A stretch of DNA of 64,000 nt from Copromyces sp. CBS 386.78 (taxonomy: Eukaryota; Ascomycota; Sordariomycetes; Sordariales; Sordariaceae): the NCBI GenBank assembly GCA_030685235.1, contig MU839095.1:310001-374000 (forward strand). The letters run 5' to 3'. Both the position numbers and the translations under genes were made by a program. How positions within the stretch are numbered: position 1 is the stretch's first letter; each line of letters starts with the position of its first letter. The notes beneath the pieces were generated by a model. It searched no databases and was not told the DNA's origin. It saw only the letters and a list, made by a program, of their open reading frames with translations. Shown here piece by piece: positions 35,002-46,694 of this stretch.

Positions 35002-36680
35002 TTACCGATCGACCTCACCTGATAGTAGGAAACATGGGTTAGTTATCGAACTAGAAGGGGGTCTTGAAAAGGGGTTCAGGCAGGAAGAAAAAAAAGAAAC
35101 TTACCAAACACCAAATCCATTGTGCCGATAACAGCCACGGCATCAGCCAACATGTGGCCCCTCGACAAGTGATCGAAGCCACCCAGATGAGCAAAGCCCG
35201 GAGCGCGGATGTGTACACGGTACGGCCTCTCGGTACCGTCACTGACGACGTAGACGCCCATCTCGCCCTTGGGGGCCTCGATAGCCGAATAAGTGTCACC
35301 AGGCGGGACGGCATAGCCCTTGGTGTAGAGCAAGAAGTGGTGGATGAGAGCCTCCATGTTCTCCTTCATGGCGGAGCGAGGGGGCGGGGAGATCTTGTAG
35401 TCCTCGACGCGGACGGGGCCGGCGGGCATCTTGTTGAGGCACTGGTGGATGATACGGAGCGACTGGCGGAATTCCTCCATGCGGCACAGATAGCGGTCGT
35501 AGCAGTCGCCGTTGATGCCGACGGGAACGTCGAACTCAACCTGGTCGTAGGCGTCGTACGGCTGGCTCTTGCGGACGTCCCACGGCACGCCGGAACCGCG
35601 CAGCATGACACCGGTGAAAGAAAGGTTCAGGGCATCGGCGGCAGAGACCACACCGATGCCGCGCAGACGGTCGATCCAGATACGGTTGTCCGTAAGCATC
35701 TCCTCGGTCTCGTCGATGCGGTCGCCGAACTGAGTGGCCCATTGGTAAATGTCATCGAGCAGGCCGAGAGGGAGATCTTGGTGGACACCTCCGGGACGGA
35801 CGTAGGCAGCGTGGAGACGGGCACCAGAGACTCGCTCGTAGAATTCCTATATTTTTTGACAGATCAGTTTCCGCTGCTGGGTTTGGGATTATGTATAATA
35901 ATCCGGGTCTTTTCGCGTAGACTTTAGTTTCACGCATTGAGTTTGATTATACCCATCTGATAGAAACCTCCAATATTTAAACAGATGAAAATCCAAACTC
36001 ACCATCAACTTCTCTCTTTCCTCGAAGCCCCACAAGAATGGCGTAAGAGCACCGACATCCATGGCGTGAGACAGAACAGACATGAGATGGTTGAGGATAC
36101 GGGTGATCTCGGCGAACAAGGTACGAATCCACTTGGCGCGCTCGGGGATCTCAACATTGAGCAGCTTCTCGACGGCCAGAGCAAAACATTGCTCGTTGGT
36201 CATCATGGAGACGTAGTCGAGACGGTCGAAGTAGGGGAGCGCCTGGAGGTAGGTCCTGTACTCGCACAGCTTCTCGGTGCCGCGATGCAGCAGGCCGACG
36301 TGGGGGTCGGCACGAACGATCTCTTCACCCTTGAGCTCGAGAATCAGGCGCAACACACCGTGAGCGGCCGGATGCTGGGGACCAAAGTTGACCGTGTAGT
36401 GCCGCACCTTGCGGGCCAGGACATGATCCTGAGGAGGCGCCCTCGGGGCACCGTCCGCCTTCAAAGCCTCCAACCCGTAGAGATCGTCGTTGGGCGCAAA
36501 GTCGTCGCCGACAGGGACGAGACGGGTTCCCTGTCCCTCGTAGCTAGGCTCGGCATGCCGTCTGAGAGCGGAGGCAGAGAAGCCGCGAGTCGAGTTGAGG
36601 TTGTTGAAGATGGGGGCGCTCTGGCGCATACAATGTCGCTTGGCATTGCGCCCAGCGAGTCGAAACAGCGACGTTGCCAT
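35002..36680 (-). CDS. nuo-49: NADH dehydrogenase (complex I) 49-kDa subunit
   Basis: Three exons, complement(join(35002..35018, 35105..35846, 36003..36680)), encode 478 residues. The last coding exon is 17 nt and supplies the family C-terminus GEVDR. An Arg-rich mitochondrial presequence ([18 protein letters not shown]) precedes [29 protein letters not shown] and [11 protein letters not shown], the invariant motifs of the NuoD/NDUFS2 family. The core sits in the peripheral arm next to the N2 cluster and forms the quinone-binding site with PSST; the conserved loop GPQHPAAHG is part of that site. It is divergent from AC40. The length matches what I recall for the Neurospora 49-kDa protein. Confidence 0.97.
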
Positions 36681-37843
36681 TGTTGTAGGATGGACTGTCG
36701 CTCAGAAGGTCGGGGGCCGGGTATGGATGGATTCGGGGGAGAATGGACGGCGACGAAGAGACAAAGGGGAGGAGGTTCGCCGGTGGGTGTGGCCTCTTCT
36801 CCGGCGTTTCAATGGCTCGCAGTGAGCTTGCGATTCTACTGATAGCAGCAGCAGCAAGGTGGTGGTGGTGGGGATGCTTGACGTCCACTCGAGTTCCCAG
36901 ACCACGGCAGCGGCAACGCCCGAGCTTCGAACTCCTCAGATCGTTGCCGTCAGTTGGTCAGTGATTTCAATCCAATCAGAGCGGGACGCCCGCCATCAGT
37001 TGAGCAGGCCAGAAGGCCAAGCTTCTCTTGTTCCAATGTCACTTCCCCCACGGCGGGCAAGCTCTCTTCGACTGTTGCCGGCCAGCGCGTTTATCCGGCA
37101 GCCGGCCGCCAAGTGGTGCCATAGATGACAGGGCTGTATGTCATCTGATTGGCTGGCATCTTGACTTATCCTTGGGTTAGACTCTCTTCGCCAGACCATT
37201 GAGATGGGAATTGGGCTTTGGGTTGGAGAAAAGAGGGAGAAGAAAAGAGCATGTCCGCAATTATATCTTTATTACCAGAGAGATCCAAGATGTGCTGGAG
37301 TTAAGAGTGGAGTTAGTCAACATGTCACTTACTCGCGACGAACCTCGATGTGGACATTGGACTTCGAAGCCATGATGTCTCCCTCACTGGAGCTGCCAAG
37401 TCGTGGACTTTGGGCCAACCCTATCAACATACAAGTGTGTCTACTCCATTGTGTCTTCATTGAGCCAGATTTATCTACACGCTCACGGTTTTGTCAAAGT
37501 CAAAAGAGACAACCTGAAGAGGTCATGGTCCGCCTTGTACCCTGTTGGCCTTGTCATTGCGCTTCTGTCCACAATGTCTCCGCCGAGGCCCATCAGCACT
37601 GAGCCAGGCAGTCCCTGAACCTATCCGCCACTGCTGCAGCGCGATAAGATCCCAGCCGACCAATCAGTCGCGCTCTCGCGAAGGCGGTCAAAAAGTTTCC
37701 CGTTCATGGGAAAAATTCTGCCGCTCCATCGCCCGTCGGAGCAAAGAGCTACTCTTTCCCCAAGAATTTGCCCGGCGTGCCGACCTGTGATAGCGAGAGG
37801 GTAACCCCGCCAAAGCATTATTTACACATAATAATCTGTCGCA
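36681..37843. promoter_or_regulatory. divergent promoter region nuo-49 / AC40
   Basis: 1163 bp between divergent starts. Short frames on both strands lack coding bias. No named regulatory element is recognised; there is room for an undetected ncRNA. Confidence 0.4.
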
Positions 37844-39091
37844 ATGGGATCGTCAAAGAAGCAGACCGCCGTGCCCGTCAGGACAAAGGTCCCAAGCCCA
37901 GAAGAGGTTGAGAAGCGTAACGTACGTTCAATCACTCAATAAACAGAATGGCTGCCGTCCGTCATCATGCATCAGTCAAGGCTGCGATGCGCCTGCAATG
38001 AGAAACTGACTGATGGCATTTCTTTTTCCTAGACTGTCCATATCAACGCCGAAACTGTCACCAATGTCACATCCACCGACTTCCCCGGCTTCTACCCCGG
38101 CGAGGACCACTCCTGGGACATCGAAAAGTTCCGCGAAAGCGTCCGCGTAGTGTTCCACCAGAACGACCCATATGAGGCGCAATTCTCGCTCATTGGCGTC
38201 GACGCCTCCATCGCCAACGCCTTCCGCCGCATCATGATCGCCGACATCCCCACGCTGGCCATCGAGGACATCTTCATGTGGAACAACACCTCTGTGATCC
38301 AGGACGAAGTTCTCGGCCACCGCCTGGGTCTGATTCCCTTCACCGGCGGCAAGGAGGGTCTCCACAACTTCCTCAAGTGGTACAAGAAGGGCGAGACGCC
38401 CTGCGACTACAACACGGTCGAGCTCGAGCTCAAGGTCAAGTGCGAGAACAACGAGAGCGCGCCGGCGGACAGCAAGGACCCCAAGGAGCTCTACCACAAC
38501 GCCCACGTGTACGCCAAGGACATCAAATTCGTGCCCAAGGGCCGCCAGGCCAAGTACTTTTCCGGGGAGAACGCCATCCGCCCTACCAACCCCGACATCC
38601 TCGTGGCCAAGATGCGCCCCGGTCAGGAGATCGACCTGACAATGCACATGCACAAGGGCGTCGGATCCGACCACGCCAAGTTCTCGCCCGTCGCCACGGC
38701 CTCGTACCGTCTCATGCCGACCATCACCATCCTTGAGCCGATCCTGGGCCGCGACGCCGAGAAGTTCCAAAAGTGCTTCCCCGAGGGCGTCATCGGGCTG
38801 GACAAGGTCACCAAGGAGGAGGCCAAGAAGAAGGGCAGCGGGTACGAGGGCCACGAGGGCGAGGTCAAGGCCGTGGTCCTGGACGCCATGCGCGACACCG
38901 TCAGCAGAGAGTGCTTGCGCCACGACGAGTTCAAGGACAAGGTCAAGCTCGGTCGAAGGAGGGACCACTTTATCTACCTGGTGGAGAGCACGGGGCAGTG
39001 GGAGAGCGACGCAATCTTCCTCGAATCGATCGCCCACCTCAAGGAGAAGGCGAAGAGGTTCGAGAAGATGGTGGTGAACATGGTACAGTAA
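37844..39091 (+). CDS. RPC40: RNA polymerases I and III subunit AC40 (RPAC1)
   Basis: Two exons, join(37844..37921, 38033..39091), encode 378 residues; the intron has a GTACGT donor and TCCTAG acceptor. The alpha-like fold is clear: EAQFSLIGVDASIANAFRRI, IADIPTLAIEDIFMWNNTS and QDEVLGHRLGLIPF are the dimerisation-domain motifs of RPAC1. The NAFRRIMI helix is the one that pairs with AC19, as alpha pairs with alpha in bacteria. It is shared by Pol I and Pol III and is needed for assembly. The coding strand has very strong C/G third positions, which produces a long meaningless antisense frame. Confidence 0.97.
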
Positions 39092-39687
39092 ATGACAACT
39101 GTACCAGGGTTGGGAGGGAAATCAAAGACAGCACGAAGAAGAGGTGAGGTTGTTTTTATGTAGGGTGGTTGAAAGAATTTGAGCGATCATCATGTGGAAT
39201 CACACAGGAAAAGAGGAAAAGTCACGGGTCGCGGGGTCGTGAGGATACCCTTCTTCTCTCTTGTAACCATCTAAAAGAACATTGGAACGGCGTCACGGAG
39301 GCTAGGGATTGGTGGCCAGCTTTAGTTTAATGGTTTTCTGCTTGTTAATTATTATAGACATGTCGGTGCATAGGAGTCATTACCACACTGTCTCGCATAA
39401 ACAATAACCGTGGTTCAAGTAGACTTGGTGTCCGTCACTACGTAAACCCAGCAGCTTGAAGCACGCGCCTTTTAAGGATATCCCGTATTGATATTAACTC
39501 AATTGACCCAAAACGAGTGGGCGGCAAATTCATCGCTATAACCCCTTTTTTGAAGACTGTCTTGCCCCGCTGCTTGTTGTGTAACGCTCCCGCTTGTAAG
39601 CAATCTACAATCCAACCCCAAAACAGCATGAACATAGTCCACCCAGGCCAGGCGAAGTAAACAGGAGCCTTAAATGTCATGGAGCGT
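39092..39687. other. convergent 3' flanks
   Basis: 596 bp between converging genes; 3' UTRs are expected and nothing else is seen. Confidence 0.5.
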
Positions 39688-41284
39688 TCATGCAAACCTG
39701 AGGCTAAAGTTGAACACCACTCCTAGAAACGCTGGATCAGTAACGGCGATCTCAGTACCTGCTGTCAGTCCAAGCTCCTCAAGTGTCTTGCTCAAGTTCG
39801 GCCTCGTCTGCTCCTCCAAGCTCGGAGGCAACTGCATGTACAGCGTCTTGCCCTCCGCGCGGATCGAGGGCTTCTTCAGCTGCGCCTCGGGCAAGGTGGC
39901 GAACGACTCGATGAGCTCTTCGAGCGTCCACTTGGGGTTGACCTTGAGTACCCTTGCCGTCATGCCGCACACGGGGCAATCCTCCTTTTGCTCGTGCTTG
40001 AACGTATACGTGTAAATGCTGTCGTTGCCGGAATACATCATATAGTTGGGCTCGCCGTCGCCAGGGGTGCCCAGGAAGGGTGCACAGCTGGATGCAATCT
40101 TGAGCGCCTCGTTGCAGCAGGCCGCGGCGATGACCGAGTTCGTGGCGGCGATGGCCGGGATGATATTTTTCACCACGCCCTGCGTCAGAGAGTACGTGAC
40201 GCCCGAGATATTGAATTCCTTTGCTCGCTCGAGAGCCTTCTGATAGAGCCACGTGATGTGCTCCGGGTCGTCCTTGTCGAGCTGCGGGAACGGCTTCTCC
40301 TTGTCCCAAGCGATGACGTGCGCCCATTCGATGCAGTGTTCGGGCTGGCGGGGAATGCTGGCCAGAGTGCAGAGAGGGACGGCGGCTCGCGGAGCGTGCA
40401 TGTCGAGCTGGCACTCGATACAGGAGCCCATGGTCGGTAGGATGACGCGGGCTTGGCCCTTGAAGCCCTCGGTGCCGCCGTCGATCAGAGGTTTCATGCT
40501 GTCGGGGTTTTCGGGGTTTACCATGTTGATAAGGGTGGCGTTGATCCATCGGCGTGCCTCGATGCTGTCCAGTCCGCAGACTACAATCTGGAACTGCAGG
40601 TAGAAGTCTTCGTCGAAGTCCTGTATCTTGCAGTTATATGGCGTGATCTTGACACCTTTTACCCTTCTCTCGACAAACTTGGCAGCTACTTCGGCTTTGA
40701 ATTTCCCTACGTCCGCGTGGCGGAAGAGGAACTGGCGGTTAAGGTTGGAGATGTCAATAGTGTCTAAGCTGCCAGGTCAGCTTCTCGATAACATGTGGTC
40801 ACTTATAGAGGACAACCGACCCATGTCAATGACGGAAATGTCCTTGAACCCAGAAAGAGCGAGGTTCTTGAGGATCTCACACCCAAGTCCTCCTGCTCCG
40901 CTACTCCGCTGTCAATTTTCACAGTCAAGGCTTGTTGAAGTACCGGAGTGAGACTAACATGACTCTGGAAAAGGCGTCAGTCTCTGCCTGATATACACCT
41001 ACACTTGACATACCGCCAGTTGGACCGATGACTTACAAGATCTTGATTTTGTTCATGTTGTCCACCACCGTTGAGCCGTCAAACTCATCCGGATCCACGA
41101 ACGCACCTGGCCGTGTTCGGACATTGTCGAGATATTTCCTGTGGTAGAGGTAACTTGTTAGCTGTTGGGTCCAAAGGCTTCAAGATACGGCATCCAAGGG
41201 GGTTGTTTTTGGGTTGCGGTCGAGAGCGCATCATACCTACCATCTTCTGGACTCGGAGACTGGTAGTATCTCCGGACTTGACAT
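39688..41284 (-). CDS. UBA3: UBA3 NEDD8-activating enzyme E1 catalytic subunit
   Basis: Five exons, complement(join(39688..40763, 40821..40900, 40958..40963, 41037..41138, 41241..41284)), encode 435 residues. The third exon is 6 nt (AGTCAT). It is required by phase and by conservation, since it turns KI(L)-GAGG into the family's [22 protein letters not shown]. The ATP-binding glycine loop is residues 52-57; [14 protein letters not shown] and the adenylation helix follow. The catalytic Cys is residue 209 in [18 protein letters not shown]. The C-terminal ubiquitin-fold domain ([14 protein letters not shown] to the end) recruits the E2 Ubc12. UBA3 works with ULA1/NAE1 to activate NEDD8/Rub1 for cullin modification. 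It is divergent from TEL2. Confidence 0.94.
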
Positions 41285-41851
41285 GACTAGTTTATGGCTG
41301 AAGATGGGGGGCTTCGCTGATGAGATAACAAAAGAGAAGGACGGCGGGTAAGATGGGAATAGTGATGATATTCGCTAAATCGGGCCTCACAGAATTGTTG
41401 CGAGTTGAGTGTACGATAGAGGGGTGAGTTGTTGATGGGACAACAAACAACGGGACTGGAGGGGACGGGAAGCTTGCGGGGACTTCCCAAGGATGGGAGA
41501 TGCCCCTGGCGAGTGGATAGCTCCTGCGGCCCTGTTAGTGGATCCCCTGTAGATTGCCAATGGCGGCAACCGGGAGTGCCCAAGAGTGTGATTCAGGCCG
41601 GCTACGGGGAAAGGACGACTGCCTGCACAGTGGATCAGTTAGTAGCAGCAACACGCTATCATCCCCCCTGTTGCTTTTCGTTTGACGCAGATGAATGTCA
41701 ACAAAAGACGGAACTACCACTTCCTTCCAATTCCTCCTTCCATCGTCAAACGATACCTCAAGGTAAGTTTCCGCGGGTTTTATTCTGATATCAAGCCCAG
41801 TCTTCGTGTTCCAATGTGTTACCAACTAACTTGTCTTCAGATAAGCCTGAG
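41285..41851. promoter_or_regulatory. bidirectional promoter and TEL2 5' UTR with intron
   Basis: 567 bp between the UBA3 and TEL2 start codons. The TEL2 side contains a likely 5' UTR intron (41763-41840; donor GGTAAGT, branch ACTAAC, acceptor CTTCAG) and an upstream ORF listed separately. Confidence 0.6.
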
Positions 41852-41867
41852 ATGGACGGCCTCTTAA
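41691..41867 (+). promoter_or_regulatory. spliced uORF overlapping the TEL2 start codon
   Basis: An ATG at 41691 opens a frame (MNVNKRRNYHF...) that runs to the donor at 41762. After splicing to 41841 it continues ISLRWTAS and stops at 41865-41867. The stop lies 13 nt inside the TEL2 coding region in another frame. If this leader is used, ribosomes that translate the 32-codon uORF pass the TEL2 ATG, so it should repress translation. Transcription start is inferred. Confidence 0.4.
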
Positions 41868-44800
41868 CGCCCATCAGCACCTCCCGCCTGGGTGCGAACC
41901 AGAACGAACCTCTGCTACAGGAAGTCGTCCTCAAAAAGGACACAGCAAAGTCAGCCCACTCGTCTGGGCAGAGATCTCTGAAAACGCCAGAGGAAGCCCT
42001 CGATATCTTACGACATGAACCTGACTACGACCAGCTAGTCGCTACTTTGCGATTCATTAATCATGGGGAAGCTGGGTCTGCATTCAGCATCAAAGAGCCA
42101 AGTCCAATGACCGCAAAGCTGGTTCAGGTGCTGGTGACAGAAATTGTACCGAACTACTGGACCTTGCTAAACGAAGATTCTCATGAAACCAAGTCTTCGG
42201 CCTTGGGGCTTCTGCTATCTTGTCTTCGGAGTCTTACGGGAGTCAACGCTATTATTGTGCGTCTGAGGGCATTGTTACAAGAGGCACAATCGGGCGATGG
42301 CAAGCCCAAGCGACCAGACGTCGCAATCAATATTGCAGTGCTTCTCAACCTGGCCTGTTTGTTACTGAAAGGCGATGATACCATACGTGGCATCTGGATC
42401 GCCGCTACAAGAACATTGGACGGGAACATCAAGACCAGAATGCTCTCGCAAGAAATTCTTGCGACATTTGGCAGTGGCCGGATCCTTTCCCTGACCGCAG
42501 AGGCACTGGAACATGCAAAGGGGCACAAGGCAGAAGTTGACACCAGCAACATCTGGCTCGCAAATGGGCCAGAGTATACCGAGTGGTTAAGCGAAAACAT
42601 TGTCAAGTGGCAACTAACCTCGCCGACACCGGCTGAGACGAAGCTTTGTTCCGATTTGTTTTTGAAAACTCTACGACTGGGACACTCCGGTAAGATAGCT
42701 GCGAATGACTTTGGTTTCTGAGACGACCACTGACTTGGGGCAGATGCGGCCATGAAATGTGTCATTACCAGGTTGCTACTTGCGCAAGGGGCCAAGAATG
42801 AGCGCTTCGGGCTCCTGCTGGGTAATCTTCCTCGAAGCGAGCAGCGTAAAGTTCTTTTCTCGGTCTTGAAAACGTTCGCCGAGGACTATCTCAATCGTCT
42901 AGGCACGTGTGATGCCGAAGGAGGCAGGAGAACGGTATCCGCAGTAGCTGGCGCAATCAGCTCTATCACAAAGAATGACCCGGAAAGAACGACCTATCTC
43001 GTCGAGTGGCTGACAGGTTCGTCTGGCGCTGGACTTGGCGATTCTATCGGTATTCGACGAGCTGTGGTCGCAGTTGTCTCCCAGGATAGAGACTCTATCG
43101 TCAGTGTACTCGAGAAGAGTATCGCCCAGTTCGGAGATCAATTATACGTCAAACACTCTCCCATGCTACAACAAGAAGGTTGGTTCCGACTTCAAAACAA
43201 TGTCTTCTTTTTGCTCGGGCACAACTAACGGTTCCATAGTGCATGCGCAGGTGCTGCTCCTGAGCGCTGGATACGTCCACAAGATCTCGCCCTTGAAACT
43301 CACACTGCTGATGAGGTCAAGCTCTTGGCTAAACGCTATCTCCAACAGGCTATCGTCATCGAACCAGAGAGCTCGTTTTCTGGGCATGGTAGTTGGCGAA
43401 GGGCTTTCCAGTCTCATTGATAAGGGCGATAAACGATTGAACTTCCAACTCGAAGAAACCGAGCTGCCGGAAGGAAAGTGGTACAAGAGTCTTGTAGAGA
43501 TACAGGACACTCTCGGCTCGTGGGATTCGCTACTCAAACCTCAAGAACCTACGCAAAAAAGGACGAGCTTCAAGAAACCTTCCCATAAGCCAACACCATC
43601 ACAGCCTCGGACCCAAGGGTTTATCATCGAGGAACTAAGCGATGAGGAGCTGAGCGAGCAGGATGATATTGTTGGGTACGGAAAGCCCGACTCAGATGCC
43701 GAAGACTCGGATGATGATCCTGAACTGGTCAAGAGAGACAAGGCCAAGGCACCAGTTTATATCAGAGATCTCATCAGATATCTCCGCGACACCGACGATT
43801 ATGATCGCCAGAAGCTTGCACTCGCCACCGCCCCAACGCTCATTCGACGAAAGGCGAATTACGGCACAGAGGTTACTGACCACGCAGAGGAGCTGGCATC
43901 CTTATTAATCGGTCTCCAGGACAAGTTCGAGATGGACAATTTTGACGACTTGCGGCTGCAGGCAATGATCGCCATCGTTGTTGCGCAGCCCCAGCTCATG
44001 GGCCAGTGGTTCGCAAAGACCTTCTTTGCCGGGGACTACTCGGTGTCTCAGCGTTCTTCCATCCTCGCCGTCTTGGGTCTCAGTGCCCGTGAGCTTGCCG
44101 GGTTCGAGACATCCGAGTACGCAGCAGCTGCATCCTTCCCCTCCAAAAGCCTTCCGGAGAAGGTCGAGAGGTTGTTCATCGGCCAAGGCCCCTCAAACGC
44201 ATACCAAAGCTCCTCCTCATCATTGAAGCCCCTGCCTCGCAACGCGCTCGAAAGCGTAGCTACGTCCATCACGTCAAACTTCCTTGCGCCCCTCTCAGCA
44301 GCCGCCGCCGACTCCGCCACCGGACCTGATGTGCTGAAACTTTCCACCTTCAAGTCCCGTCTTTCCGGTGGTGATGATGATGGCACCAACGACGCCGCAG
44401 ATCAGGAAGAACAACACATCAGCAACCCCAAGATCAAAATCAAGTCTCGTACCAAACCACGCATCCGCGCCATCCCCAACACCACCGCCCACCTCATCTG
44501 CACCTCCTTCTTCAACCCGCTCACGGCTCGCTTTCAAGCAGCTTTGCACTCATCCGCGTCCCGAATCCGCGGCATCATGTTCCAACCCCACCTGCTCGCA
44601 CTCTACCTCAAGACTCTCGCCCTCCTGCTCCACGCCGCGGGCCCCAGCACCCTCGCGCTTCCCCAGATGACGGGCGACCTGTGGCGGTTGCTTCTAAGCA
44701 CGAGCGTGCGCGCGCAAGCTGTGGGCGACGTGGGCGTCACGCAGGCGGTTCTGTTTGGGCTTTTGACGCTGCTGGATCTGAACGAGGACCGGATGAGGGA

Positions 44801-44996
44801 TGTGTGTCAGGAGCTGGGGAAGGAGGTGGTGGAGACGGAGGGTTGGGTGGCGGGGGTGTTTGAGGGTTTGAGAGGCGGTGATGAGGGCGGGGAGGAGGAG
44901 AGGACGAAGATGATGGCTGCGGGAGTGCTGGTGAGGTTGAGGGAGGGGGTGGAGAAGTATAGGCTGATGATGGTTGGGGATTTGATCGGGCTGTGA
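41852..44996 (+). CDS. TEL2: TEL2 telomere-length / PIKK-stability protein
   Basis: Three coding exons, join(41852..42689, 42744..43178, 43240..44996), encode about 1009 residues, mostly alpha-helical HEAT-like repeats. The Telomere_reg-2 domain starts near residue 596 (APVYIRDLIRYLRD, then APTLIRRKANYGTEV and EMDNFDDLRLQAMIAIV). An acidic linker just before it contains EELSDEELSE and D580-S-D-D, the DSDD-type site that in mammalian TELO2 is phosphorylated by CK2 and bound by the R2TP subunit PIH1D1. TEL2 forms the TTT complex with TTI1 and TTI2 and, with Hsp90, stabilises ATM, ATR, TOR and related kinases. The start at 41852 follows a 5' UTR intron; the frame upstream of it opens only from a GTG in that intron. 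Confidence 0.93.
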
Positions 44997-45451
44997 AAAG
45001 ATGACTGAACTTGAGTTTGAGATTGGGTTGAGAGAAGATGAAGAGGGAAGGGCGAGGAGATTGTGGGGAATGAGAGATAGAGTTGTGCTGGTCTAGGTTG
45101 GTGTGAGGGACCGTACTATGATTATGGTGGTCAAGGAGCTGTGTTGCTTGTTCTGGAATTCACTTTGACCCTGTAGTTGCAGCAATTCGTATGAAACCTG
45201 TGATCGAGCTACTCTCAAGTGCCATCCTTCAGTTCTGCCTGATGTAAAGTGATGATACAATAGTAAGTATGTGTAGTCAAACAGTAACGGACACAGATAA
45301 GTGTCTTAACTCTAATCAAGACTTCAAAACATATTGGTTCCCATAGCTTCAAATAGGTATAACTAAGTTCTTTGAACAGTTGATAAACAAAACAAACTCG
45401 GTATCATAAAGCTGAAACGGACTAAGCAAAGGCATCGAAAGCACCTGAAAA
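44997..45451. other. convergent 3' flanks
   Basis: 455 bp between converging TEL2 and PIL1 ends; 3' UTRs only. Confidence 0.5.
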
Positions 45452-46694
45452 TTAGGCAGCAGTCATCTGCACCTGGTGCTCCTGAGCACCCCCTACCACA
45501 CTCCCGTTCCCAGTCGTATGCGTCTCAGTCCCTGTCAAACTCGCACCATCCAACACTTCCTTCTCATTCAACTGCTGCCGCTGATGCTGTTGCTGCGCTA
45601 CCTGCTGCGCTGCCTGCTGCTGCTGTGCCTCCTGCAAATGCTGACCTTCCGCCCTCGGCTGCGAAGCCTGGGGCTGCTGAGCGTACTGCTGGCCCTGAGG
45701 AGGAGGCGAGTTGCTAGTTACATACTTGGCGTCCTCATCCAGACCCGCCGCCGACGCCATCGTCGCGGGCCTCCACTCCCGCAAATCGTCTTCGGCGTCG
45801 TTGAGGATCTGTCTGGCTTGGTGGCCCTGAGTGTATGGGATCTGCGAGTCACCGGGGACGATGGGCGTGTCGTCGAGGAGGTTGAGCAGGCGGAGACCGT
45901 GGCGGGCGAGGATGACTTGCTTCTCGGCGCGCTCGATGGTGGCGAGGAATTCGGCTGTGTAGGCTTCTTTGAGTTTTTGACGGGTCTGTTTTTGGTTATG
46001 TTAGTCGATTGAACGTATGGGGAAAGAAAAAGAGAAAGAGAGTAGACATACAATATTCGACAACTGCGCCTCAGCAACCAAATTCTCCGCCTCGGCCCTA
46101 ACGAGCTCCTGCTCCAGCACCACCAGCCTCGTGCTCTCGGGCTCCTTGGACTTAAGCTTCGCAATCTCGTCCGCGATCTTGTTCTTGCCGTCCCGGCTCG
46201 GCTGCACGCTCTTCTCCGTGTTACGGATGGCTTTCAGCGTGCCGCGGCTTTCGTCCAGCGCGTGCGCGTAGTTGTCCTCCTGCTCGCCCAGCTCCGACAG
46301 GATCACGCCTACCTTGTCGCTGATGTCACTGATGCTTTCGTCCGAAGTCTGCTCGCCCCATTCTGAGAGCTGTTGGGCGATCGAGAGACGCTCCTTGGCC
46401 GCCGTCTCGTGCGCGGAAATCAGGTTGTTTTCGGACTTGATTAGGCGGTAGAGCTTCTTGGAGAGCTCGGGCTGGATGGTCCCCCGGAGGGAGGACAGGC
46501 TGAAGCCACGGCGTGAAGAGTGGTGGTGAGAGGTGGTGGAGGTGCCGTTACCGCTGCTCCGGTTGTTGGAGCGGATTGAAAGTGCTCGGTTCCTGAAGGG
46601 ATTGTGTTAGTAGATGTTTGGGCAGAGCAATATGCTATGAACAGAGGTACCACAAGCTTGGAGAGCGACTGCTGTCGATGCTTTTGCGGGACAT
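45452..46694 (-). CDS. PIL1: eisosome BAR protein PIL1/LSP1 family
   Basis: Three exons, complement(join(45452..45985, 46052..46592, 46651..46694)), encode 372 residues. After a basic Ser/Asn-rich N-terminus (SLWNRALSIRSNNRSSGNG) comes the Pil1 BAR domain: GFSLSSLRGTIQPELSKKLYRLIKSENNLI, TAAKERLSIAQQLSEWGEQTSD and LARHGLRLLNLLDDTPIVPGD are family signatures. The proteins self-assemble into furrow-shaped membrane coats (eisosomes/MCC) and are regulated by Pkh-type kinases. The C-terminal 110 residues are Gln-rich (QQQQAAQQVAQQQHQRQQ), longer than in yeast Pil1 (about 340 residues in total). Whether it is the PIL1 or the LSP1 paralogue cannot be told here. Confidence 0.93.

Noticed and set aside
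35064..35927. 287-codon plus-strand open frame
   Set aside because: Antisense to nuo-49 exon 2.
37976..39037. 353-codon minus-strand open frame
   Set aside because: It is exactly antisense to the AC40 exon and arises from its strong C/G third-position bias.
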